DNA of 64,000 nt from Bacillota bacterium (GCA_023442465.1 JAEZZQ010000050.1:124001-188000); one strand, 5' to 3'; positions 8,524 to 16,327 are shown, numbered from the stretch's first letter. Notes: generated from the letters alone by a model not told the origin. A program made the numbers and translations.

Positions 8524-8994
8524 TCATTGTTCCTCCAAAGAGTTCGCAGCAGCAGCCGACTCGGCTTTATGCAGAGACGCTTTAATGGCATCCAGCAGCA
8601 CCATGGAGGTATATTTGTTATCGTCGGAATATGTAAGGCCATCCAAGGACTGATTTTCACATATCTGAGTTACGAGGTCTTCGAATGCCGGCTCGATAAG
8701 AGGGTACATGGTAGCAACCGCTTCGTCAAGGTTGACAATGCGGATACTGTTAATATTGGTTTCATCTACGGTAACCTCAATATCGACTATGTTATCGTTC
8801 AGCACGAGAGAGGTCGTATAAACGCCGGGCATATAAGAGTTCGCCGGCTGTATGATATTGGAGTTGTTATCCTTGTTCTTGGGGAGGAACATGATGATCA
8901 GAAGCACGATAAAGAGAATCCCCAGAACGGCAAAGATGCCGGTGTATATTAGTTCTTTCAAATGGAGCACAACTATTTTTGTTTTGGAACTCAT
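8524..8994 (-). CDS. Membrane-anchored FMN-binding-like protein
   Basis: Protein of 156 residues. Residues about 12-38 form one hydrophobic membrane segment preceded by charged residues, so the rest is probably extracytoplasmic. The body (MPGVYTTSLVLND, then VDIEVTVDETNINSIRIV) resembles the beta-strand pattern of FMN-binding domains (GxYt…v.V.vd.g.I..I.i), but the domain is short and lacks the clear Ser/Thr-Gly-Ala-T attachment motif for covalent FMN. A structural or signalling role is therefore as likely as an electron carrier. Transcribed divergently from glnA. Confidence 0.7.
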   Translation of the reverse strand: MSSKTKIVVLHLKELIYTGIFAVLGILFIVLLIIMFLPKNKDNNSNIIQPANSYMPGVYTTSLVLNDNIVDIEVTVDETNINSIRIVNLDEAVATMYPLIEPAFEDLVTQICENQSLDGLTYSDDNKYTSMVLLDAIKASLHKAESAAAANSLEEQ

Positions 8995-9143
8995 AACAAT
9001 ATCCCCGTTAAAATTCTTTTTACTATCTTATTATTATGTGCTATATTTTATGCCACTTGTATAATAGAAAATTCCTATATTCCTTATTGTACGAAAATCC
9101 TTCGGGAAAATGGAGCGCAGTGGCGTGTGGATGTATTTGGGTA

Positions 9144-9173
9144 TTGACAAAGGAGAGAAGCAATTGTTATTAT
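9144..9173 (+). promoter_or_regulatory. Probable glnA promoter
   Basis: TTGACA at 9144-9149 and TATTAT at 9168-9173 are separated by 18 bases, a good sigma-A match. Transcription would start near 9180, directly before the leader hairpin. The rest of the 8995-9252 gap shows nothing else recognisable. Confidence 0.6.
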
Positions 9174-9184
9174 TAAACAGAGCA

Positions 9185-9220
9185 AAGGCGTTCTTTTAGT
9201 GAAGGACTGCCTTTTTTTGT
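9185..9220 (+). terminator. Leader terminator (attenuator) before glnA
   Basis: AAGGC-G-TTCTT at 9185-9195 pairs with AAGGA-C-TGCCTT near 9201-9212, with one mismatch and G-T pairs, followed at once by a run of seven T. It is an intrinsic terminator pointing into glnA, with no plus-strand gene upstream that it could serve. This implies control by antitermination, presumably by the ANTAR protein encoded after glnA. Confidence 0.65.
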
Positions 9221-9252
9221 ATTTTGATAATAGTAAAGGAAGGGAAGGAAGC

Positions 9253-10587
9253 ATGATGAAAAATTACACGAAGGAAGATATTATAAAATTGGTAGAAGAG
9301 GAAGACGTGGAATTTATCCGCCTGCAATTTACTGATATGTTCGGCAATCTGAAGAATGTGGCAATTACAGCGAGCCAGTTGGAAAAAGCGCTGGATAATA
9401 AATGTATGTTTGACGGCTCCTCCATCGAAGGCTTTGTACGCATCGAGGAATCGGATATGTATCTGTATCCCGATTACAATACTTTTCAGATCTTTCCGTG
9501 GAGACCTCAGCAAGGGAAGGTTGCAAGACTTATTTGTGACGTTTACCGTCCGAACGGAAAGCCCTTTGAGGGCGATCCCCGCTATATATTGAAGTGTGCG
9601 GTAAGAGAGGCTGAGAAACTGGGCTATCGTTTTGAAGTGGGACCTGAGTGCGAATTCTTTCTTTTCCATACGGATGAAAATGGGCTTCCTACTACGATTA
9701 CTCATGAGCAGGCAGGCTATTTCGATTTGGGTCCGGTGGATTTCGGTGAGAATGCCAGAAGAGACATAGTTCTTACGTTAGAGGAGATGGATTTTGTCAT
9801 CGAAGCCTCTCATCATGAGGTAGCCCCGGCACAGCATGAAATTGATTTCAAATATGACGAAGCTTTGAAAACGGCGGACAACATCATGACCTTCAAGCTG
9901 GCGGTAAAGACGATTGCAAAGCGCCACGGGCTTCACGCAACGTTTATGCCAAAGCCCAAGTATGGAATAAACGGCTCCGGCATGCATATTAATATGTCAT
10001 TGTCCAAGGACGGCAAAAATATTTTTGCGGATGCCTCCGATGATTTTGGACTGAGCGAGGAAGCATATTATTTTATCGGCGGAATTATGAAGCATATGAA
10101 GGGGATGGCAGCGGTTACCAACCCTCTTGTAAATTCTTATAAAAGGCTTGTGCCCGGTTACGAAGCTCCGGTCTATATCGCATGGAGCGCTACGAACAGA
10201 AGCCCCCTTATCCGTATTCCGGCATCAAGAGGGGAAGGTACGCGGGTAGAGCTTCGGTGCCCGGACCCTTCGGCGAATCCATATCTGGCGCTGGCTGTAT
10301 GCCTGCGTGCAGGGCTTGACGGCATTCAGAACAAGATGATGCCGCCTGAGAGTGTAAGCCGTAATATTTTCACCATGTCCGAGGAAGAGAGGGAAGCGGA
10401 AAAAATCGAAGCGATTCCGGAAAGCTTGATTGAGGCGGTACATGAGCTGGAAAAAGATGAGTTCATTCAGGCTGTTTTGGGTGAGCATGTTTGTGGAAAG
10501 TATATTAAGGCGAAAAAAGCGGAGTGGTCGGAATACCGTTCGCAGGTTACTGACTGGGAAATAGAAGCTTATCTGAATAAATATTAA
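9253..10587 (+). CDS. glnA: Glutamine synthetase, type I (GSI-alpha)
   Basis: Dodecameric cytoplasmic enzyme forming glutamine from glutamate, ammonia and ATP; the entry point of nitrogen. Product is 444 residues when started at ATG 9253, which follows GGAAGGGAAGG; an upstream open TTG-type extension from 9199 lies in the leader terminator and is rejected. Seen: FTDMFGN, MFDGSSIEGF, the ATP/metal strand GSGMHINMSL, NPLVNSYKRLVPGYEAP, and RIPASRGEGTRVELR with the active-site arginines. The length and lack of an adenylylation-site region fit the GSI-alpha class of Firmicutes, regulated by feedback and gene expression. It lies upstream of an ANTAR regulator. Confidence 0.97.
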   Translation: MMKNYTKEDIIKLVEEEDVEFIRLQFTDMFGNLKNVAITASQLEKALDNKCMFDGSSIEGFVRIEESDMYLYPDYNTFQIFPWRPQQGKVARLICDVYRPNGKPFEGDPRYILKCAVREAEKLGYRFEVGPECEFFLFHTDENGLPTTITHEQAGYFDLGPVDFGENARRDIVLTLEEMDFVIEASHHEVAPAQHEIDFKYDEALKTADNIMTFKLAVKTIAKRHGLHATFMPKPKYGINGSGMHINMSLSKDGKNIFADASDDFGLSEEAYYFIGGIMKHMKGMAAVTNPLVNSYKRLVPGYEAPVYIAWSATNRSPLIRIPASRGEGTRVELRCPDPSANPYLALAVCLRAGLDGIQNKMMPPESVSRNIFTMSEEEREAEKIEAIPESLIEAVHELEKDEFIQAVLGEHVCGKYIKAKKAEWSEYRSQVTDWEIEAYLNKY

Positions 10588-10632
10588 AACACTTCCGGCG
10601 GGAGAATGTAATCGAACGGATGGAAATATAAT

Positions 10633-10714
10633 AAAAAGCGGAATGAATAGGAAGCAGTATAAATAAGAAATGGAATAAATAGGAAACAGCATAAATAGGA
10701 AGCGGAATAAAAAG
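10633..10714 (+). repeat. Degenerate 15-18 bp tandem repeat
   Basis: Five imperfect units of the form GAAGCAGTATAAATAG begin at about 10633, 10651, 10668, 10683 and 10699, between glnA and the ANTAR gene. There is no obvious stem, and the sequence is purine-rich. No terminator is visible here, so both genes are probably co-transcribed. Confidence 0.65.
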
Positions 10715-10751
10715 CATAAGTTAAGAAATGACATAAGGAGGAGGTGAGTAT

Positions 10752-11297
10752 ATGACAAGCATTATCGTTGCATTTCCCAAGCTGGAAGATGCGAAGAACA
10801 TGAAGAACCTTCTTGTAAGAAACGGCTTCTCTGTTGCGGCGATCTGTACCACCGGCTCACAGACGATCGGTCAGGCGGATCATCTGAGCAGCGGCATTGT
10901 CATATGCAGTTATAGGCTGCCGGATATGATTTACTCGCAGTTGCACGAATACCTTCCTCCCGGATTCGAAATGCTTCTGATGGCATCTCCCCATATACTC
11001 GCCGGTTGTCGGAATAACGACATTGTTTGTCTGGAGATGCCCCTTAAGATTTATGATATGGTGAATACGGTGGAGATGATGATACGGGCGTCGGAGAGAC
11101 GCCGCAAGCATCAGAAATCCAAGCCGAGGGAGCGGGATGAAAAAGAGGAAGCACTGATTGAGGAAGCAAAACAGGTTCTTATGCATCGCAACAATATGAC
11201 GGAGGAAGAGGCTCATAGATATATACAAAAGTGCAGTATGGACAGCAGCACAAACATGACAGAAACGGCGCAGATGATCTTATTTATGAATGAGTAA
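10752..11297 (+). CDS. ANTAR-domain response regulator (NitR-like antiterminator)
   Basis: Protein of 181 residues. Residues 1-115 look like a receiver fold, but the usual phosphoacceptor Asp after the third strand is replaced (GIVICSYRLPD), so phosphorylation is doubtful. Residues about 125-181 form the three-helix ANTAR RNA-binding domain (EALIEEAKQVLMHR, then MTEEEAHRYIQKCSMD, then TETAQMIL). ANTAR proteins prevent termination by binding hairpins in leader RNAs. In Clostridium a glnA-linked protein of this type (NitR) is known. Here the glnA leader contains a terminator, which fits. A strong GGAGGAGG site precedes ATG 10752. The stop codon lies inside the first unit of a 17-bp repeat array. 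Confidence 0.88.
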   Translation: MTSIIVAFPKLEDAKNMKNLLVRNGFSVAAICTTGSQTIGQADHLSSGIVICSYRLPDMIYSQLHEYLPPGFEMLLMASPHILAGCRNNDIVCLEMPLKIYDMVNTVEMMIRASERRRKHQKSKPRERDEKEEALIEEAKQVLMHRNNMTEEEAHRYIQKCSMDSSTNMTETAQMILFMNE

Positions 11298-11442
11298 AGA
11301 ACACTCATAAGTAAAGAACACTCATAAGTAAAGAACACTCATGAGTAAAGAACACTCATGAGTAAAGAACACTCATGGGTGAAGAATATTCATAAGTGAA
11401 GGATACGCATAAGCGAAGAGCACTCATATGTAAAAGGCAGTC
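11290..11442 (+). repeat. Nine-unit 17-bp tandem array of palindromic repeats
   Basis: Units start at 11290 and every 17 bases to 11426. The consensus is ATGAGTAAAGAACACTC; ATGAGT and the next ACTC-AT are complementary across a seven-base loop. Units 1-5 are almost identical, while units 6-9 drift progressively, as expected for expansion from the gene-proximal side. Unit 1 contains the ANTAR gene's GAG-TAA end. There are no spacers, so it is not CRISPR. The same unit occurs at 1094, at 1162 and, inverted, at 52031-52143. Confidence 0.9.
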
Positions 11443-11461
11443 ATATGGAAATATAAACAAG

Positions 11462-11492
11462 CGGGTTCGGATTCATGCCGGTCCCGTTTTTT
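11462..11492 (+). terminator. Terminator after glnA-ANTAR operon
   Basis: CGGG-TT-CGG pairs with CCG-GT-CCCG around ATTCATG, followed by six T. It lies 20 bases beyond the tandem array, so the array is transcribed. Confidence 0.75.
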
Positions 11493-11576
11493 ATGCTATA
11501 GGAAAATACTTGCTGTTTTAACGTGTGAAGATATTGCCGTCGAAGTACACTCTTATTCTGAGCCCAAAAGCACTTT

Positions 11577-11604
11577 TTGCATATTTTTAGGCAATGATTA
11601 CAAT
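11577..11604 (+). promoter_or_regulatory. Probable dapF promoter
   Basis: TTGCAT at 11577-11582 and TACAAT at 11599-11604 are spaced by 16 bases, in an AT-rich gap that otherwise shows nothing. Confidence 0.45.
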
Positions 11605-11724
11605 ATATATGGCAAAATATATATGTTATACTAATAAAAACTTTTGAAGTTTCTATAATCAGTTTCTATGATAGAAATGAAGGATAGAAAGCGGCGGGCC
11701 TGCCTGCCGGAAGGGAGCGAGAGC

Positions 11725-12564
11725 ATGGAATTTACGAAGATGCACGGATGCGGCAACGATTACATTTATGTGAATGGTTTTACGGAGGAAGTATCGGCAA
11801 GGAAAAAGCCTGAGCTGGTGCGAAGGCTGAGTGACAGGCACTTTGGAATAGGCGGAGACGGGGTCATTTTTATTAACCGGTCGTCACAGGCAGATTTCGA
11901 AATGGAAATGTATAACGCGGACGGCTCCAGAGCGGAGATGTGCGGAAACGGCATTCGTTGTGTGGCGAAATATGTTTACGATAAAAGCCTGACCGATAAG
12001 ACTTCTGTCAGCGTTATCAGTTCCGGGCAGATAAAATATTTGGATTTGCTCATAAAGAACGGAATGGTAAATGCTGTGAAGGTCAATATGGGAAGCCCCA
12101 TACTCAAAGCGGCTGACATACCTGTCATTGCAAAAAATGAGGAAGTAATTTCCGAAATGATAGAAGTAAAGGGTAAGGTTTATGAAATGACATGTGTGTC
12201 GATGGGAAATCCTCATGCGGTAGTCTTTATGGAAGATGTGGAAAATCTGGATATAGATAAAATTGGGCCTTATTTTGAGAACCATGTTCGTTTTCCCAAT
12301 CGGGTTAATACTGAATTCGTAAAGGTAATTGACAGAAATACCGTGCAGATGCGAGTATGGGAACGCGGGACGGGAGAAACCCTGGCCTGCGGCACGGGAG
12401 CCTGCGCCACGGTAGTGGCATGTATATTAAATGGTTTGACGGAGGAGGAAGTTACTGTTAAACTATTAGGTGGCAAGTTGCATATACGATGGGACAGAAG
12501 AGAAAATCTTGTATATATGACGGGGCCTGCAGAAACTGTTTTCGAAGGTGAAATCCAGATATAA
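11725..12564 (+). CDS. dapF: Diaminopimelate epimerase
   Basis: PLP-independent racemase (279 residues) converting LL- to meso-diaminopimelate for lysine and peptidoglycan. Both catalytic cysteines are visible: one in MCGNGIRC and one in CGTGACAT. Other family marks are FTKMHGCGND at the N-terminus and GGDGVIF. ATG 11725 is chosen because GGAAGGGAG lies at 11709-11717 and the product then starts MEFTKMHG; the frame is open from 11668. Followed 36 bases later by dapL, making a two-enzyme lysine/cell-wall unit. Confidence 0.96.
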   Translation: MEFTKMHGCGNDYIYVNGFTEEVSARKKPELVRRLSDRHFGIGGDGVIFINRSSQADFEMEMYNADGSRAEMCGNGIRCVAKYVYDKSLTDKTSVSVISSGQIKYLDLLIKNGMVNAVKVNMGSPILKAADIPVIAKNEEVISEMIEVKGKVYEMTCVSMGNPHAVVFMEDVENLDIDKIGPYFENHVRFPNRVNTEFVKVIDRNTVQMRVWERGTGETLACGTGACATVVACILNGLTEEEVTVKLLGGKLHIRWDRRENLVYMTGPAETVFEGEIQI

Positions 12565-12600
12565 AATAAGAAATACGAAATGCGTGAGAGGAGAAACAGA

Positions 12601-13815
12601 ATGTTCAGGATCAATGACAATTATTTAAAATTACCGGGAAGCTATCTTTTTTCCACAATAGGTAAGAAGGTAAACGCCTATTCACAGGCGAATCCGGATA
12701 AAAAAATCATACGTCTCGGCATCGGTGACGTGACACAGCCTTTGGCGCCGGCCATTATCGAGGCACTGCACGGAGCGGTGGAAGAGATGGGAAGTGCAGA
12801 TACCTTTAAAGGCTATGCGCCGGATTTGGGATATGAATTTTTGCGAAGCGCGATTGCGGATAATGATTATAAGGCGAGAGGCTGTGATATAGCAGCGGAT
12901 GAAATTTTCATTTCGGACGGAGCGAAATGTGATTCGGGAAACATTCAGGAAATCTTTAGTTTGGACAATAAAATTGCGGTATGCGATCCGGTATATCCGG
13001 TTTATGTGGATACTAATGTAATGGCCGGCAGAACGGGCGTTTACGATGCGAAGAAGGAGACATGGAGCGATGTGATTTATATGCCCTGTCTTTCGGAGAA
13101 TAATTTTGCGCCGGAGATTCCCAAAGAGACACCGGACCTTATTTATCTCTGCTTTCCGAACAACCCTACCGGATCCACCATCACGAAAGCACAGCTTCAG
13201 GAGTGGGTTGACTACGCGAATAAGGTAGGTGCTGTAATTATCTATGATGCGGCATATGAAGCCTATATTTCGGAAGAGGATGTACCTCATACCATCTACG
13301 AATGCGAGGGTGCAAGGACTTGCGCTATCGAGCTGCGCTCCTTCTCCAAGAATGCCGGATTCACGGGTGTACGTCTGGGATGCACAGTGATTCCTAAGGA
13401 TTTGAAATGCGGGGATGTGATGCTCCATTCCCTTTGGGCGAGACGCCACGGCACCAAATACAATGGAGCGCCTTATATCGTACAGCGCGCGGGAGAGGCT
13501 GTTTATTCCAAGGAAGGTAAGGAGCAGTTGAAAAAGCAGGTCGATTATTACATGAACAATGCACAGTACATCTTGAACGGGCTAAAGGATGCCGGCTATA
13601 CGGTATCCGGCGGCGTGAACGCCCCTTATATCTGGCTGAAGGCACCGAAGGGAATGACTAGCTGGGAGTTCTTCGACTATCTTTTGGAAAATGCTAACGT
13701 GGTCGGTACGCCCGGATCAGGCTTCGGCCCCAGCGGAGAGACATATTTCAGGCTGACTGCTTTTGGCAGCTATGAGAATACGGTTGCAGCGGTAGACCGG
13801 ATCAAGGCGCTGTAG
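12601..13815 (+). CDS. dapL: LL-diaminopimelate aminotransferase
   Basis: PLP enzyme (404 residues) that makes LL-diaminopimelate directly from tetrahydrodipicolinate and glutamate, bypassing the acylated dapD/dapE route. Seen: MFRINDNYLKLPGSYLFSTI start, the LGIGDVTQPL strand, FPNNPTGS, YDAAYEAY with the cofactor Asp, and SFSKNAGFTGVRLG with the Schiff-base Lys. The adjacent dapF takes its product onward, strongly supporting the role. ATG 12601 follows AGAGGAGA; the upstream ATG at 12580 would place the site inside the gene. Confidence 0.95.
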   Translation: MFRINDNYLKLPGSYLFSTIGKKVNAYSQANPDKKIIRLGIGDVTQPLAPAIIEALHGAVEEMGSADTFKGYAPDLGYEFLRSAIADNDYKARGCDIAADEIFISDGAKCDSGNIQEIFSLDNKIAVCDPVYPVYVDTNVMAGRTGVYDAKKETWSDVIYMPCLSENNFAPEIPKETPDLIYLCFPNNPTGSTITKAQLQEWVDYANKVGAVIIYDAAYEAYISEEDVPHTIYECEGARTCAIELRSFSKNAGFTGVRLGCTVIPKDLKCGDVMLHSLWARRHGTKYNGAPYIVQRAGEAVYSKEGKEQLKKQVDYYMNNAQYILNGLKDAGYTVSGGVNAPYIWLKAPKGMTSWEFFDYLLENANVVGTPGSGFGPSGETYFRLTAFGSYENTVAAVDRIKAL

Positions 13816-13839
13816 AAAGACGCAGAAATTGGAAAGGGC

Positions 13840-14433
13840 ATGGATATAGCTATGAAGATTTATGATATTTCTCAGGAACTGTTCACAAGCCATGTGTTTC
13901 CGGGAGATGCGGCACCCTCCTACGAGAGACGTTTACAGATCAAGAACGGCGACATCTGCAATTTGACCGAGATTTCCATGTGCGCGCATAACGGCACCCA
14001 TTTAGATGCTCCGTATCATTTTTATGACGACGGGAAGAGAGTGGATGAACTGGATTTAAGCCGCTGTGTAGGAGAAGCCACTGTGGCTGCCATGGAAGGG
14101 AACATAACTGCCGGACAGATACGTCAGGTAATGGAAGGCGCTAAATGTCATAAACGCCTGTTGATAAAGGGAAAAGCAACGGTAACCTTAGAGGCGGCAG
14201 AGGAAATGAACCGTCAGGGAATTCTGCTCGTGGGAGTGGAATCCCAGACCGTGGGCCCTGAGGACGGCCCTATGAAGGTGCATTATGAGTTGTTAAAAAA
14301 AGAAGTGATTCTGCTGGAAGGTCTGGTGTTAAAAGACGTGCCTGAGGGCAATTACTTACTTAGTGCAGCGCCTGTTAATCTTGGCGGTGCAGACGGAGCA
14401 CCTTGCCGCGCGATACTTATTGAAAGCGAATAG
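13840..14433 (+). CDS. Cyclase family (kynurenine formamidase-like) metal hydrolase
   Basis: Protein of 197 residues with the cyclase-family metal motif HNGTHLDAPYHF (HxGTHxDxPxHF) near residues 50-61, which binds divalent metal. Known members hydrolyse N-formylkynurenine, isatin or cyclic esters and amides; the substrate here is not indicated, since no tryptophan-degradation genes are nearby. It starts 24 bases after dapL with a GGAAAGG site, so it is probably in the dapF-dapL transcript. An alternative start at ATG 13852 would remove four residues. Confidence 0.85.
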   Translation: MDIAMKIYDISQELFTSHVFPGDAAPSYERRLQIKNGDICNLTEISMCAHNGTHLDAPYHFYDDGKRVDELDLSRCVGEATVAAMEGNITAGQIRQVMEGAKCHKRLLIKGKATVTLEAAEEMNRQGILLVGVESQTVGPEDGPMKVHYELLKKEVILLEGLVLKDVPEGNYLLSAAPVNLGGADGAPCRAILIESE

Positions 14434-14438
14434 AGTAA

Positions 14439-14532
14439 GAACAAAAGTGTGCTTCGGCAGCACCGTTTTTGTTCCGCGCGTAGCTGAACATCTATTGTTT
14501 CTGTAATAGGAGCACTTTTCTGTTACAGAAAA
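14439..14532 (-). repeat. Dispersed hairpin element, copy B (reverse)
   Basis: Read on the minus strand it has module 1 (TTTCTGTAACAGAAAAGTGC with its partner TCCTATTACAGAAA), then ACGCGCGGAACAAAAAC, then GCTGCCGAAGCACAC-TTTTGTTC. Compared with copies A and G, the stretch around CTTGGCTGCGAGAGTG is missing. It lies directly after the cyclase stop codon. Confidence 0.85.
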
Positions 14533-14579
14533 AAAGCAGTACATTCATCGGTGAATAACCGACTATGTACTGCTTTTTT
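14531..14579. terminator. Bidirectional terminator
   Basis: AAAAAGCAGTACAT at 14531-14544 pairs with ATGTACTGCTTTTTT ending near 14579. It has A-run and T-run flanks on both sides, so it can end the cyclase transcript and the minus-strand DUF5684 gene. Confidence 0.8.
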
Positions 14580-14620
14580 GATTTTGAGCAACGGGCCATT
14601 GCCCATTGCCTGTATTCTAA

Positions 14621-15013
14621 CTATATATTGTTCGGTCCCACATACTGAGCCTTGCCGAAGCCAAGAATTAACATAAAAATAGTGCTTAAGAACAATAAGC
14701 CGAAACCGAAGGCAACACCCTGCCCAAAGGCTTTTGCCAGCTTGAAATACATCATGATACCTACTACGATGTTTACAAGCGGAATAAGCATAAGTAAGAA
14801 CATCCAGCCGTTACCAAAAGAAATGTCGAATAAGCAGTAAATATTGTAAATTGGAACAATTGCAGCCCAACCCGGCTTACCTGCTTTTGCGAACATTTTC
14901 CACATTCCTACGAGCGTTATAACTGCGATTACCAGGATAAATACAAGGTACGCTGAAATAAAAGCCATGGCTGCTGCATAGGATGCCTGATCATAATAAA
15001 TTTCGTTATTCAT
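14621..15013 (-). CDS. DUF5684 family small membrane protein
   Basis: Integral membrane protein of about 130 residues with three to four hydrophobic segments. The mark of the family is a loop reading FAKAGKPGWAAIVPIYN, followed by a Tyr-Cys-Leu-Phe segment. Function is unknown. The ATG at 15013 (MNNEIYYDQ) lies eight bases from GAGGGAG. The ATG two codons upstream (15019) would be only two bases from it and is less likely. Stands alone between a bidirectional terminator and a repeat-filled gap. Confidence 0.85.
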   Translation of the reverse strand: MNNEIYYDQASYAAAMAFISAYLVFILVIAVITLVGMWKMFAKAGKPGWAAIVPIYNIYCLFDISFGNGWMFLLMLIPLVNIVVGIMMYFKLAKAFGQGVAFGFGLLFLSTIFMLILGFGKAQYVGPNNI

Positions 15014-15313
15014 TTTCATATCTCCCTCTCATAAGTATTCCTTATTATACTAATTGAGAAACGCTATAAAGTCAACCCAATTTATGGAAAATTTTAAAAA
15101 CAGTTATAATAAATTCTGTATCCAGTGTCCTTTATCACTGACAATCAGTCAAACTTCACTGCTTATGTTGCTGTCGGCTGCGAAGCATACAGTTTCTTTG
15201 CATAGAGCAAAAGATTCAACATAGTTTAGATAAAGACCAATGGTGCAGAATATTGGCTCATATTTGTGATAATTTTTATCAATTAAATCGTTATAAATGG
15301 TATGATAAATAGC
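15014..15313. other. Gene-free stretch, nothing recognised
   Basis: About 300 AT-rich bases upstream of the DUF5684 gene. On the minus strand a TATAAT with an imperfectly spaced TTGACT lies near 15040-15075 and may be that gene's promoter. No RNA gene or open reading frame with a ribosome site was found. Confidence 0.5.
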
Positions 15314-15598
15314 ATGCTTTGTCTACTCTGGCAGCCAAGCGCTTCGACAGCACATCTTTTATTCCTTGAACGTAGCGGCGCATCTGTTAGGGTGTGTCTG
15401 AAAACTGCTTGTTTCAAGATGTGCGTCACGCTTTGTGGGAGATTTGTTCCCAAATGAAGGCGGCGTAGTGGGCTACGTCAACTGAATTTGGGACAAATAT
15501 ACCGCAAAGTGGGGCGTACAGATTGGTGCAATGAGCTTTCAGACACGCCCTAGTTCTGTAATAGAAAAATTTCCCATTACAAGAAAAAGGCGGAATAA
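15314..15598 (-). repeat. Dispersed hairpin element, copy D (reverse), split by a MITE
   Basis: The 15314-15387 part matches module 2 in reverse (GGCAGCCAAGCGCTTCGACA, CAGCACATCTTTTATTCC, CGTAGCGGCGCATCT). The 15553-15598 part matches module 1 (TTCTGTAATAG… CCCATTACAAGAA). The two parts are separated by the inverted-repeat element at 15388-15552. Removing that element and one TA rebuilds a junction of the same length as in copy B. Confidence 0.8.
15388..15552. mobile_element. 165-bp MITE with 16-bp terminal inverted repeats
   Basis: The ends read TAGGGTGTGTCTGAAA and TTTCAGACACGCCCTA, complementary with one mismatch. The interior also folds back: GATTTGTTCCCAAAT pairs with AATTTGGGACAAAT, and GCGTAG pairs with CTACGT. 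There is no coding capacity. A TA is found at both ends, consistent with a TA target duplication as in IS630/Tc1-type elements, though the parent transposase is not in the window. Confidence 0.8.
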
Positions 15599-15704
15599 TT
15601 CTATATAAAAAATATTTGCTAAATTTACCGAAAGGATTATAATGATAAACATTATATGACCTAACGCAGGATTATAAGAAACTTAAGCTAAGACAGGAGT
15701 GCTG

Positions 15705-16280
15705 ATGATGAATGGAAAAATGATAATTAGAGCGGCAAAGGCGGAGGATGCGGCACATCTGCTGGACATCTATACTCCTTATGTGCAGAATACGGCGATA
15801 ACCTTCGAATATGAAGTACCTTCTGTGGAAGAATTCAGGAATAGAATGGTGCATACGATGGAAAAATATCCTTATCTTTTGCTGCAGCAGGGAGAGGAAA
15901 TTCTTGGTTATGCTTATGCGTCCGCATTTAAAGGGCGTTCTGCTTACGATTGGGCGGTGGAAACTTCCATTTATGTAAAAGAAGGAGCGCATGGGAAAGG
16001 CATCGGCAAAAAGCTATATGCGGCGCTGGAGGAAATTCTTGCAGCCCAGCATATCATAAATGTCAACGCCTGCATCGCTTATCCTAATCCGGAAAGTATT
16101 TCTTTCCACGAGAAATACGGATATAAAACGGTAGCTCACTTTACGAAATGCGGCTATAAATTGGGCAAATGGTACGATATGATCTGGATGGAAAAAATGC
16201 TGGGTCCCCACCCTGAGAAACCGCTGCCGGTTTTAAAGGCATCAGAGGTAATGGATGTATACAATAATACAAAAATTTAA
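15705..16280 (+). CDS. GNAT N-acetyltransferase, phosphinothricin acetyltransferase-like
   Basis: Protein of 191 residues of the Pat/Bar branch of GNAT acetyltransferases. Seen: RAAKAEDAAHLLDIY at the N-terminus, ITFEYEVPS, the acetyl-CoA loop motif GKGIGKKLYAALEE (R/Q-x2-G-x-G/A type) and the NPESISFHEKYGYK helix typical of the family. Members acetylate phosphinothricin, methionine sulfone or sulfoximine; the natural substrate here is unknown. ATG 15705 follows AGGAG at 15695-15699. Stands alone before the aspS T-box. Confidence 0.88.
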   Translation: MMNGKMIIRAAKAEDAAHLLDIYTPYVQNTAITFEYEVPSVEEFRNRMVHTMEKYPYLLLQQGEEILGYAYASAFKGRSAYDWAVETSIYVKEGAHGKGIGKKLYAALEEILAAQHIINVNACIAYPNPESISFHEKYGYKTVAHFTKCGYKLGKWYDMIWMEKMLGPHPEKPLPVLKASEVMDVYNNTKI

Positions 16281-16298
16281 AAGTTTTGATAAAAAGTA

Positions 16299-16327
16299 TT
16301 GCATTCAGAAAAAAGTTGTGATAGTAT
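16299..16327 (+). promoter_or_regulatory. Promoter of the aspS T-box transcript
   Basis: TTGCAT at 16299-16304 and TAGTAT at 16322-16327 are separated by exactly 17 bases. The start would fall near 16334, just before Stem I of the T-box. Confidence 0.65.

Noticed and set aside
8518..8952. 144-codon plus-strand frame at 8518-8952
   Set aside because: Antisense to the FMN-binding-like gene, which has the membrane segment and a proper start.
11290..11442. CRISPR array
   Set aside because: Units are 17 bp, directly adjoining, without unique spacers, and no cas genes are near.
12682..13449. 255-codon minus-strand frame opposite dapL
   Set aside because: Shadow of dapL with no ribosome site.
15388..15552. 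Structured regulatory RNA at the MITE
   Set aside because: The long self-pairing is explained by terminal inverted repeats and the TA-flanked insertion into a repeat.
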